This document shows positions 37,897 through 47,921 of a DNA stretch of 64,000 nt, in pieces. The notes under the pieces were generated by a model, which ran no database searches, was not told where the DNA came from, and worked only from the letters and a program-made list of their open reading frames with translations. The position numbers were made by a program, and so were the translations under genes. How positions within the stretch are numbered: position 1 is the first letter of the stretch; every line of letters begins with the position of its first letter. Location of the stretch: contig CAJJDN010000136.1 of the NCBI GenBank assembly GCA_905182985.1, positions 31,044 through 95,043 of the forward strand, in the 5' to 3' direction. The stretch is from Paramecium sonneborni (taxonomy: Eukaryota > Ciliophora > Oligohymenophorea > Peniculida > Parameciidae).

Positions 37897-38432
37897 TCAT
37901 TTTTTCCTTTTATAAACTAGCCCTTAAAACTCATATGGTCTCTATTCCAATTATATTGGTTTCTTTGTACCAAAAAATGGAGTAACAAAAGATTCACCAA
38001 ATTTAACTCCATTAGATCCATTTATTTTGCCTTCAATTTTCTCAAATTCTCATATAAAATGTTGTTAATTTACATAATTAATGCTTTTTCAATTTTGGTA
38101 ATTTAGTTTAACATCCTTTCTAATTTTCCTTATTTACATAACAATTTTTAGGTGGTTCAGAAAATAATTACTGTTAAATTTGAAAATTTCCAATTGGAAT
38201 TGATTCTGCTTCAATCAAATCCATCTCAGATGATTAAAGTAAGTCCATCTAACTTTGTATCTTCTTAAAGGCTAATTAATTAAGTATTATATACAGTTGA
38301 TATAATTCTGCTTCTTCTTTTTTAACAATTTCTAGGTTCCGTGCTCTATCTTATTTAATTTACATCTACAGTTTCATAAGTAGTAGAATCGGTTTATATT
38401 GAATTATATTATATTGATCGTTTTGGTTTCAT
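37897..38432 (-). CDS. Conserved-looking coiled-coil protein, unknown
   Basis: The 3' part is firm: a frame reading RARNLEIVKKEEAELYQ through a 25-nt intron (38049-38073) to VKFGESFVTPFFGTKKPI and a basic end PYEFQGLVYKRKK before TGA 37897-37899. The 5' end is uncertain. ATG 38432 starts a good frame (MKPKRSIQYN) that must shift by one base near 38340-38370 to join the main frame, and no GT...AG intron does this. A Met at 38563 (MILVQNPQQN) in the main frame is cut off by a TGA. Another choice is the in-frame Met coded near 38362. The family is not recognised. Confidence 0.55.
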
Positions 38433-38699
38433 ATAATTATTTCCATTATTTGTTCCTTTATTCTAACATTAAGATTAAGTCTATCTGATTTCTCGAGATT
38501 TTGAGATTGTTTGAAATTATCGATTAAATCGATATTCTATTGTGGATTTTAAACGAGAATCATGAACTCCCTTTTAGAAATTAATCATAATATTAATAAA
38601 TTATAACTAATTAGATAATGCATTTCGGTTTCATTGTATTATTTTTTTAGATTGAAGAATAAAGAAAGAATTAAAATTCCGAAATGTACAGATGATTGC

Positions 38700-39470
38700 T
38701 CAATATATATCATGATTCATATTACTATTAATCGAAACACTTTGTTAAGCTTGTATTAATAATATTGTGAGATTATTGTTAATTAATTTTTATTGTTTGC
38801 ATTCTTCAGCAAGTTCATTTATCAAATTTTAATTTTGTTTTTCTTTATTTTCAATATCTATTCTCACTTTCTCTAATCTCTTATTTTGTTTTAAAAAAGC
38901 TTACTTAAGTAATTTATTTTCATCAAGTAATTTTTAAGTCTAAAGTATAAATAATGTAAATACATTTGATTAAAACTTTTCGCCTAATTTCTATTCAAAA
39001 TCATCAAAACAGAGTTGAATAACCTACTGTGCTATTGAAATATTTTAGGATTAATAGAGTCTTTTTAATAATTCTTCTTTTAAACATATTTTATAGTTAT
39101 CAAACTACTTTAATAATTTAAATTCTACATCTGCATTATCAATGTCAATTTTTTATGGGATTGCCATTTTTTACCCTAGAATTTCAATTACCATCTCAAG
39201 GTTATTATCAAAATCTTCAAGTAATCTAGTAATTTCAGATTATTGTATTTAAGGGTATTTCTCTTAAATAATTGCCAAATTCTACCTAAAAATTTAATTA
39301 AACTATTTATACTATGTTAATCTTCTTCGCGCTTAACTCAAAGTTTCTAGATTTCGATCTTAATTTATCCGTCTTCTTAAAGCAAAAGTTGGATTCATAG
39401 ACTGAATATAAATTTTTAGAATTACTTCATTAGGTTCATTTTCAAAATATTTTCTTTTGCCAACTAACAT
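38700..39470 (-). CDS. CUE/UBA-like coiled-coil protein
   Basis: ATG 39470 to TGA 38700-38702, one exon, 256 residues. Residues about 65-95 read AIIQEKYPQIQQSEITRLLE followed by DNNLEMVIEIL, the three-helix spacing of ubiquitin-binding CUE/UBA domains. The C-terminal half is a long coiled coil rich in Lys/Gln/Leu (KLLDENKLLKQAFLKQNKRL). The start has an acidic/basic head MLVGKRKYFENEP. It sits upstream of the unknown coiled-coil gene and the kinase on the same strand, and 87 bp from the divergent lipase start. Ubiquitin binding is inferred from the fold-like pattern. Confidence 0.55.
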
Positions 39471-39557
39471 ATATAATTATAATATTAATATTAATAATTT
39501 GATTTTAAATATTATGTAAGTCTCACTAAAATACAGATCCTAAAATTAAAATTAATT

Positions 39558-41645
39558 ATGTAATTTCCAAAAACTCATCTTAATGACTTTATTTCATCAG
39601 ATTATGATAAAACATGTGAATTAGATGATTATACACTTTTTAACAATGTCTGTTATAAGTCTTCTTAGGCACAAGTTCCAACTGAAATCTAAGTTTAAAC
39701 TAGAAATTCAGATTTATGTTAATCTTAAGATTAATATTTACAAGCGACTAGAGAGAGTATAGAATTAGAAATAAATTTCATATAGTTATAGATCAATTAA
39801 GTCATATCATTAAGATACTGAAAACTGTTAAATGTGAATCTGAAGCTCAATAAAGAATTTTCAACAATGCGAACAGATAATTCTTAATTCTTTTAAAAGG
39901 CTTATAAATAGTTAATGAACTTTTATCTAATTGTAAAGAACAAGAAAGTAAAATCCTCTTGGAACTTAAACAAAGTATTAATTTATGTTCATTTAGATTA
40001 TGTTTAAGAGAGATCAATTAAAGCAATAAAAGCTGATGATGTGAATATCAGAATGTTATAGGTGCCATACAATTATTTATAGACAGACTTTTTACCAAAG
40101 ATGTAATAAAATTTAAAATCACATGAATAACATATGTTTGCTTCTAAAAGTTTAACAGATGAAATAAAGGTATTTGGAACTGAAATTCTTATGTTAAACT
40201 TAATTATGCCTTCTGCTATTGATACAGATAAAAATGATATCATGTCTTTAAATAGTACACATCCTGTTTGGAAGAAACTTGAATGTATTACAACTAGAAA
40301 AGTATGATTATTATTATATATATAAATAAGTCTTTAGGAGACCCAGAATAAATTAGACAATCTTTTGATAAATTTGTATAATCAGTTATGGTTGGACATG
40401 CATTAGTTAATGATTGTAAAAAGAATACAAGCAAATGGGGTAAAATAGTATCTGTAAGTTTGAATTCAATGTATTATTTCTTCTCAAGATCAGCTGCAGA
40501 AAAAGGAATGAAAGATCATATGAGTTAATTAAAAGCTGATACTGCCTATTAAGCAATGAATTTTATTGAACTACCAGGTGTTAAACATTTGATTAATTTG
40601 GGATTACCTAAAATTGCAACAAATTTAAAATTTTACATTTTACCAGTTGTTTTACCACTTACAATTTAAGAAGCTAATAATTAGATTCGACAAGGAGTTT
40701 ATGATCAAATATCAAATCAACCAATTGAGTATGTAAATTAAGAAATTCACAGAGATGATAAATTTTTATTTATTAAAAATTAAGCTAGAATTCGAATCAG
40801 ATTATTGTACAATTAGCATGTTGTGGAATAAGATAATATATTTAGTTTTTTAAAATCCTTTTTTGTTTAAAAAAATAATGCTTTTGAAGATAAGATTATA
40901 ATTCATATTCATGGAGGTGGTTTTATTTCATAATCATCATCAAGTCACTAATGTTACACAAGGGAATGGTCAATCAATTTAAATGTTCCAATCTTTTCTA
41001 TAGATTACAGTTTAGCTCCATAATATCCTTATCCAATACCTTTAGATGACTGTTGGTAAGCATATAATTGGATTTTAAATTATTCTGAAAAAATCTTTGG
41101 AATCATTCCCAATAAAATTATTGTTACTGGTGATAGTGCTGGTGGTAATTTAGCTACTGCTTTAGTTGGATTAACTATTAAGTATAAATAGTAAATTCCT
41201 AATGGATTAATTTTAAATTATCCTGCTGTTGATATTAGATTCTAATATACTCCTAGTTATTTAAAATCCATTAATGATAAAATTCTTAGTCATACCATTT
41301 TAGGAATTTGTATTGAATCTTATTCAGCTCATCCTGATTCTTAATTGGGACTTGATCCATTCATGAGTCCATTATTATTATCATATGATATTTTAAAATA
41401 TTTCCCACCTACTAGGTTATTTTGTGGAGATTAAGATCCTTTATATGATTAAGTTTTTAGACTTGCTCAAAGATTATAGTAACATTATTAATTAATCATT
41501 TAGAGTAGTACAGAAAGATGTAAAAATTACTATCTATGAGAATTTATCTCATGGTTATTTAAATTATAATACAATTAAAGGAATGTCAGAAATTAAATAA
41601 TGTATATTAGATAATTAAGATGCATTTCTTGAATTATTAAATTGA
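39558..41645 (+). CDS. Hormone-sensitive-lipase-family alpha/beta hydrolase
   Basis: Five exons, 660 residues: ATG 39558, introns 39757-39785, 40002-40023 (22 nt), 40302-40330, 41479-41503, TGA 41643-41645; the exon sum is a multiple of three. The C-terminal half is the catalytic domain: oxyanion motif IHIHGGGFISQ, nucleophile motif VTGDSAGGNLATAL, later GDQDPLYDQ (acid) and ENLSHGYLN (His). The N-terminal half is helical, as in HSL N-domains. The family hydrolyses acylglycerols, steryl esters or related esters, probably at lipid droplets or membranes. The catalytic triad is complete. The gene is convergent with the methyltransferase, with only 18 bp between the two stops. Confidence 0.88.
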
Positions 41646-41663
41646 ATTATATCTGTTTACAAA

Positions 41664-42465
41664 TCATTATATATTATTATTTTCATTCTCAACCTTATCT
41701 TATTCATTATTATTTTCATTCTCAACCTTATCTTATTCATTATTATTCTATTACTATTAATATACCCCTTATTATTCTAATTTTTATTTCTTTAATTTTT
41801 TCCCTTATTCAATCATCTCTTACTTCTTTCTCTCTTTTTCTTACTTTTGTTTTTCTGGATCCAAAAATTTCTCACCTTCCACTTTCTATTCCTAAAATCC
41901 TGCCCACTCTATTATTCAATTTATTAAATATTAACATGCAAAATGGTGAAATATTATTCCAGAAGCTACTCCAACATTTAGACTAGCAGTCTTTTAAGTG
42001 TATTAAGGAATGTATACAAATTAATCACAAATAGCTTTATGCTCAGGAATCAATCCTGTACCCTACATTATTATTATTTAGATATATTAACTTCATTTCC
42101 AAGAAAGAAGACTGTATGACCCTTAAATGGATTCTTAATAATATTTTAAGAACCTTCACCAATTTCAACACCACAAACATAAATATTATTTTGAACAAAA
42201 TACTCTTTAGCTTCCTTTAAATTATTAAAAAGATGAAAATTCATTTGATCGAAGGTACCATGATTACCAAAAAATGAAAATCCTTCAGCAATCTAAAACT
42301 TCTTTTTGTTTTATCCTTGTTTTCCAATCATAAAAACTTTAGTTAAATTGAATGCAGCAGCATTTCTATTGAAAATATTTGAAAATTTTACCTAATAATA
42401 GTGCCTATGTTTTTTGGTTTTGCTATATTGTGAAGAAATAGATATCCTTCAAATTACTATTGCAT
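41664..42465 (-). CDS. SpoU-type tRNA/rRNA 2'-O-methyltransferase
   Basis: Four exons, 239 residues: ATG 42465, introns 42366-42391, 42063-42091, 41909-41935, TGA 41664-41666. SpoU motif 1: KPKNIGTIIRNAAAFN. Motif 2: GHTVFFLGNEGTGL. Motif 3: SLNVGVASGIIFHHFAQW. Together these form the knotted SAM-binding fold of TrmH/TrmD-like enzymes, which methylate a ribose 2'-OH in tRNA or rRNA. A FFGNHGTFDQMNF segment resembles TrmH relatives of plants and protists. The C-terminal 60 residues are a charged coiled coil ending with an 11-residue repeat (about NNNEQDKVENE, twice) before the stop. The target RNA cannot be read from sequence. Confidence 0.85.
41676..41742 (-). repeat. 33-nt tandem duplication in the methyltransferase tail
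   Basis: Two adjacent near-identical 33-nt units, each coding an Asn/Glu/Lys unit (NNNEQDKVENE). In-frame, so tolerated; the codons are Asn/Gln/Glu-rich. Confidence 0.8.
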
Positions 42466-42499
42466 AATTTTATATTTATTTTGTAATAATTTATATTAT

Positions 42500-42971
42500 T
42501 CAAAATGCTGAATCATCTTTTAAGATCTGCTTTTTAATGTCTTGCAATGATTTCAAATTATCAAATACTCTGTCTTCAAAGATGGCTGTGAATTCATGCT
42601 CAATTGATGTGATCAAAGCAATTCTTTCAAGACTATCTAAACCTAGATCTTTCATTAAATCTCCTTCCCAATTGACTGATTTGATATCTATTTTCTCGAA
42701 GGATTTCAAGACTTTAAGGAATCTTACATCTACCTAAATAATGTTTGATGAAATGTATTTACTTCATTTTCTTCCATAAAGAGTCCTGCTTCTTCAGTTG
42801 GAGATGGCAATGGTTTAGAAGATGTCTTAATACTATCAATACTTGTTCTGTCAAACTTCTTAAATTAATCTTGAGTATCAAAGCTTATTTATAGATGGAA
42901 TAATAATACATGTGATTAATGTAGAATTATGGTCTAATAAATAGGGACCTTGATAATAATTTTCTAATCAT
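42500..42971 (-). CDS. Mitochondrial acyl carrier protein (copy A)
   Basis: Three exons, 138 residues: ATG 42971, introns 42884-42909 (26 nt) and 42734-42762 (29), TGA 42500-42502. The N-terminus is a basic amphipathic presequence (MIRKLLSRSLFIRPQFY). The ACP domain follows with the 4'-phosphopantetheine serine in DLGLDSLERIALITSIEHEF and a helix-3 region FEDRVFDNLKSLQDIKKQI. It would carry fatty acyl chains for mitochondrial FAS II and lipoate synthesis and may also serve as a complex I/LYR-linked subunit. The gene is packed 34 bp from the methyltransferase start and 40 bp from the next gene. A second ACP lies at 53.6 kb. Confidence 0.92.
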
Positions 42972-43011
42972 TATAATAATTATATTTTTATTGATATTGC
43001 AATATAATTTT

Positions 43012-43588
43012 TCAGAAATGAGCAGCATTACTACTATCGCTTGTGAGTTCTGCTCTTAATTATTTCAATCTTGCTTCCTTCTTGGCAAGGGCAAAATCAA
43101 AGATTGAAAAATTATACTTTTCAGCTAAATCTTACAAGACTTGATTTCTTTATACAAAAAGTGGTTCGAATAAGATTTTTGATAAATTGTAAGAAAAAGC
43201 GGCTGAGACCAAACCTAGAAGTTAGACATGAATTGATTACCAACTCCTAAGACTATCATTCCATTTAAGATAGGTCTGTTTGTAATTCTTGAAGTAATCA
43301 TTTGTTGTTCTCTTAATGTTGCTAAAGCCAAGAATATACCACCAAAAGAGAATATGCCAGATCTCATATCTACATCAATAGTTTATTCTTTGACAAATTT
43401 CTTATGATCTTCTTAAGTAATTTTTTCTGGTGTTTGACTAGCAATAAAATAGAAGATGAGTCTTCTTCTGTCTTATGGTCCAGCTAAAATAACAGGATAA
43501 ATTTACCAAGCATGATATTGTCATGATTGATGTAATAGCCATTTGTGGTTTTATGTAGTTAAGGTGATACTAGCCAGCTCAAACTCAT
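43012..43588 (-). CDS. Small two-TM protein, possibly mitochondrial
   Basis: Three exons, 175 residues: ATG 43588, introns 43484-43506 and 43215-43240, TGA 43012-43014. The middle holds a hydrophobic stretch MRSGIFSFGGIFLALATL and another ILNGMIVLGVGLVSAAFSY, the size of two membrane helices. The C-terminus is a charged helix (FDFALAKKEARLKQLRAEL). No known family is recognised. Between a mitochondrial ACP and a metabolic enzyme it could be a ciliate-specific inner-membrane or respiratory-complex subunit, but this is a guess from layout. Confidence 0.65.
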
Positions 43589-43628
43589 TTTTGGATATTT
43601 AATTAAATAATTATATATATATGCAATA

Positions 43629-45205
43629 TCAAATTTATTAGCATAGGAAACTTTGTAGTTTATAACAATCTTTAATTTTAGTTTAGGTCAAGTCAACTGG
43701 GATGGAAATAAATCTACCCATTAGATGTTCACCCTAACAATAGTATTTATTATTACAATTTGAATAAGATCATCAGTTTCAACATCTTCAGAGAAATGAG
43801 CACCTATATTTGGATATTAACAAGTCCATAAAAATCCTCCATAAACTCCTGCTACAACCTATAATACAGTTGGACCAAACATTCCTTTATAAATATTAGA
43901 ACAATCAATTTCATCCATAATACTACCAGTCCACCAAGCTCTATTATTTTTCATAATTAAGAGTGCTCCAACCTTATCCCAACCTTTTAATGATGTATGA
44001 TTCATTGGATGAATAACTTCCATTTTTGGATGAGTATTATCTATAGTGGCATCACTAGGTAAATTCCTAATGAACTCTTTAGCTAATGGATTATAATCAT
44101 AAACATAATATTATGAAGGCGAGTATCCTGTCTATGGATCACTTAAATAATCTTAAATTGAATAAGCTTCTCCATGTGGAATCAAAACACCTCAAATTTT
44201 AACTCTTATAATAATACCTGTAATATCTTCATTTGGTACCCAACTCTTTGCCCATATATTTACTGATGGTATTTTTGATACTATTGTTCTACCATTTCTT
44301 ATTGTATAGCAATTTCCAATATGTGTATCTTCATGTGATCCTCTTGCCACTTATATAGGAACTAAGCCTTCAGTTAGAAATCCTCTACAAGACCATGTAT
44401 TATAGAACTTTGTTTTCACATCTTTAGGAATCTCAGCCATTAATTAATTGTCAGTTTCTGAACAGTGAATTGTATGTACTCCTAGTACTTATGCTATTTT
44501 TGAATGATTTTTCTCTTTCAAATATTTTCTTAAATCACCTAAATCATAATCTTTATTAGGATTTTATATATAATGCTTAGCACAATCCTCCAACCCTCTT
44601 TTTACACAATGTGATACAACTCCAGGATTAAATCCAGTTTCTAATAATGCAGTGGGACCCTTTATTTTATAATATTATTTTACTTTTTACCAAAATGGAG
44701 ATTTTTTGGCATTGTCCTTAATATATCCTAATGTCAATTTATATGCCTCCTCTGCATTTTCAGGACATGAATTAGCATCTTCACTATCTTCCCATACCTC
44801 TAAAGCTGTATTCAAATATCGAACTCCTTTTTAAGCACAAAGAGCCCAAATGTCTGAAAATTCAATATTAGTTGACAAATCAACAAGTGTATCTCCTTCC
44901 TTTAGTCTAAAATGAATGTTTATTATTAATTTATACCTCATTACATCAAGAGTTTGTGCTAGGTTATCTCGAGTTCGTTTTTATATTATAGTTTTAAATC
45001 TTCTCTCATTTGGAAAAAAGGCGTCGTACTTATCAAGAGCTACAATTTTAGCTTCTAAACAAAATTTATAAAGAACTTTACTTGGATGTTACTTTAGTAA
45101 TACTTCTGTAAAAGCTTTCCCAATTGCTCCATATCCTAATACTCCTATCGTATTGGGAAGGTTAACTTTGCTAAATTGATAGAAGCCACGATTGATTAGT
45201 TACAT
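43629..45205 (-). CDS. Homospermidine synthase
   Basis: Four exons, 498 residues: ATG 45205, introns 44907-44936 (30 nt), 44191-44217 (27), 43734-43756 (23), TGA 43629-43631. An N-terminal Rossmann loop (IGVLGYGAIGKAF) is followed by LVDLSTNIEF, a Trp/acid-rich NTALEVWEDS, the family-typical TGFNPGVVSHCVKRGL and VHTIHCSETDNQ, then NTWSCRGFLTEGLVP and GSHED. These match bacterial-type homospermidine synthase (NAD-dependent, putrescine to homospermidine, related in fold to saccharopine dehydrogenase). Length agrees with that family (about 475). No targeting peptide is obvious. The assignment is by motif; a relative with another polyamine substrate is possible. Confidence 0.78.
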
Positions 45206-45629
45206 ACAAGGTATTAGAATTGTTTTATAAATGAATGTTATTTAATATTGCTAAAAATCTTTAAATTTTGCAGCCTTTATACTTCAAAACAATGTAATTA
45301 AGATATTTTGAGGAATATTTATAATTTATCAAAATTTATAATACGCATCATTAAGAACAATATTATAATTTATGTCTAAAAATCATTCAGCTATTAAACA
45401 TAATTTATAATTAATAATATTGATTTTTCAATTATTAATCTGTTGAAACTTATATTCTCAAGCTGATTTTTGATGTAATTATTTTGTCATTTATTTTTGA
45501 ATAATTTGTAATTAAAACACAGAAATCTTTATATTTTAATTACCCTTCAGAGTTAAACAGTAAAATTATAAAAAATATAATTACAAAAACTAATGTTAAC
45601 ATTTAAATATAGTCATATTAATACAATAA
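45206..45629. other. Intergenic spacer with divergent starts
   Basis: This separates the divergent homospermidine synthase and Nudix genes and presumably holds both promoters. It is AT-rich with no recognisable motif. Confidence 0.4.
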
Positions 45630-46183
45630 ATGAATATGTAATTTTTTGATAGAATAGGAATAGTGCTTATAGTAGTGAGAAATAAAAATAATGAATATTT
45701 AGCAGTTTTGGAAACAAAAAATAGAGGATGGTGGTTACCTGGTGGAAGAGTTGATCCAGGAGAATCATTTGAAAAAGCAGCTTTAAGAGAAACATTAGAA
45801 GAAGCAGGAATTAATATAATTTTGAAAGGAGTGTTAAGAGTTGAATAAGACATAGATTAATTTAATAGTTTTATGAGGATCAAAATAGTTTATTATGCAG
45901 AACCAATTGATTAAAATTAAGTTCCTAAAATTATTTCAGATAAAGGTATTATTGTGTAAGTGATTGAATTTAAATAGAATCAGAAATGGCTAAATGGATA
46001 AATTTCGAAAAGCTACCTGAATTGGGAAAAACTAAACAAGGTTGGAGAGGATTAGAATTATTATAATGGGCTAATTATATTGAAAATGGAGGGAATATAA
46101 TGCCATTATGTACTGTAAGTAAAGAAGGAGCAAATGTAGAAATGGCTAAACCTTTTACTCTTAAAGAAATTAAACAAAATTGA
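45630..46183 (+). CDS. Nudix hydrolase
   Basis: Two exons, 173 residues: ATG 45630 (another Met two codons later), intron 45946-45977 (32 nt), TGA 46181-46183. A complete Nudix box is present: GGRVDPGESFEKA followed by LRETLEEAG, matching G-x5-E-x7-RE-x-x-EE-x-G. Family members split nucleoside diphosphates linked to other moieties (ADP-ribose, dNTPs, NAD, caps) with Mg2+. The substrate cannot be told. The length is typical. The stop lies only 7 bp from the stop of the convergent neighbour. Confidence 0.9.
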
Positions 46184-46190
46184 AATAAAT

Positions 46191-47697
46191 TCATAATGTA
46201 AAATTAAAGTCTAAATCAATAATTTATTACAATTCCTTTTCTTCTATTATTCTCAATTATTTATCAAGAGTTGTTGGATTATAGAATTCTAATGAAGCAG
46301 GTGTGTATACAATCTTAAACTCAGCCTCAATAGTTTGATTCAATAAAAAACCATTCTCTGAACACGCTTATCCTTATTATCCTGCTATAACATCATACTA
46401 TTCAGGAATGTTTACTTTTACTGAAGCTCTAGTAGCAGACAAGGTGATAATATCAACATAATTTTTAATAAAGCTTTGAATTGGATTTTTAAAGCAAAAA
46501 CTAGCTAGACACTCCAAATCAGCAATTGAAAAATGATATTAACCAATTTGTTTAATATTATTAGATACAACAATTGATGGTGGAATAAAAGCTATTTAGT
46601 AATAGGATTCATCGTGATAGACAATTTTCTTAATTATTTTCTCTTTTTTAGTTAATTTTCCTGGTTGAATTGAAACTGGAAATTTTTTTTAAGGGATTAC
46701 AAAATTAGACAATTCATCAATTTCAGACATCTAAATAATAAAATTTAATACATAGTTATCAATTTCTTAAAAATTAGATTGAAGTAATTAAGACATTTTC
46801 AAATTTGTTAAAGGGATAGTTGCGTGTTTATTAATATCATCACAATAGATGATTAATTTAGGCATTACACAAGTAAATCTCCTTTACTCCAAAACGAATT
46901 CAATATCCTTTGGTTTTTGTATTTCGTCAATAAATTCTGATCCACTAATTGCATATACATTCAATTAAATCTTTTTATTTTGATATGTCATATCTAATTA
47001 GTTTAAACTAGTTACTTTCAATCAAATAATTAGTTAAATCTTTAACTAGTAACAGTTTCTTAGTTTGATTCCAACTTAAAGTAAGTGGATGGTGTTCCTT
47101 TTTAACCTTTCTTTTCCTTAGAATCATAGATCTATACTTATTATTATCTATTATTTACGTTAATTTTACAATTATTACATTATTTCCTTTATTAAATGTT
47201 TTGTGTATCTCTCCTAAAGGTTATACATCATCATTTATTATTTGTAATAGTTATCTCTTATATTTCAATTCTTTTTCCCTCTCAGTTATAGCTTCTGGAT
47301 CTTATCTTTATCTTGAGTCAATTTCGATTAATTTGTATACTTAAGGTTTCTTTATTTATTGTTATTATTAATTTGTTTGAGCTATCTTGGTTTTTTAAGT
47401 TGTGCCATTGTGTTATGATCTTCCGAATTTCTGCAGTTATATTTATTTGTTACTTTCATGATACCCTCTAATATAAATATCTAATTTATACTAATCACAA
47501 AGTACTCCAAAATTTCTAGGTATAAACTTTTAATAATGAACTTCCACTTATGGCTTATTAGTAAATTCAAAATTAGGTTTAGATGTTTTCGCACTCAAAT
47601 TTCTTAATTGTGTTGATGTCATCAATTTAGCTGTTTTAGGTCTCATTTAAACATCCAGATATTCACGAACAAATGTCTCAGATGTTTATGGTCTCAT
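46191..47697 (-). CDS. Unknown conserved-looking protein, about 490 aa
   Basis: ATG 47697 to TGA 46191-46193 with a 22-nt intron at 46994-47015; the result is a multiple of three (494 residues). The N-terminus is basic and Gln-rich (MRPKTAKLMTSTQLRNLSA). The C-terminal half looks like beta-sandwich modules: KFPVSIQPGKLTKKEKIIK, FIPPSIVVSNNIKQIGQYHF, EAEFKIVYTPASLEFYNP. Such Ig/ASPM-like repeats occur in axonemal proteins, but the match is weak. A further 21-nt GTATTA...TTAG stretch in the C-terminal half is a possible stop-less 3n intron, so two isoforms or an alternative annotation exist. Confidence 0.6.
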
Positions 47698-47921
47698 TAT
47701 TTATTTTTATAAAATAAAATATGATGTTAATTACTACTAAATTAAATTAATCTTCTAATAATAATAATAACAAATATTAAATTTATCATTTTTCATAATT
47801 GAGTAATTATTTATTTAATAAATCAACATTTAGTTCTTCTATTGATTTAATCATTACTTCCTACTATGTTAAACTATTTTAAATATAAATCCAATTTATA
47901 AAGAGAATAAGTCAAATTGCA

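Noticed and set aside
41642..41986. Plus-strand open frame of 114 codons with hydrophobic repeats
   Set aside because: It is antisense to the last exons of the SpoU methyltransferase; its repeats are the complement of the NNNEQDKVENE units.
45596..45853. Minus-strand open frame over the Nudix gene
   Set aside because: It lies opposite the Nudix box and has no motif of its own.
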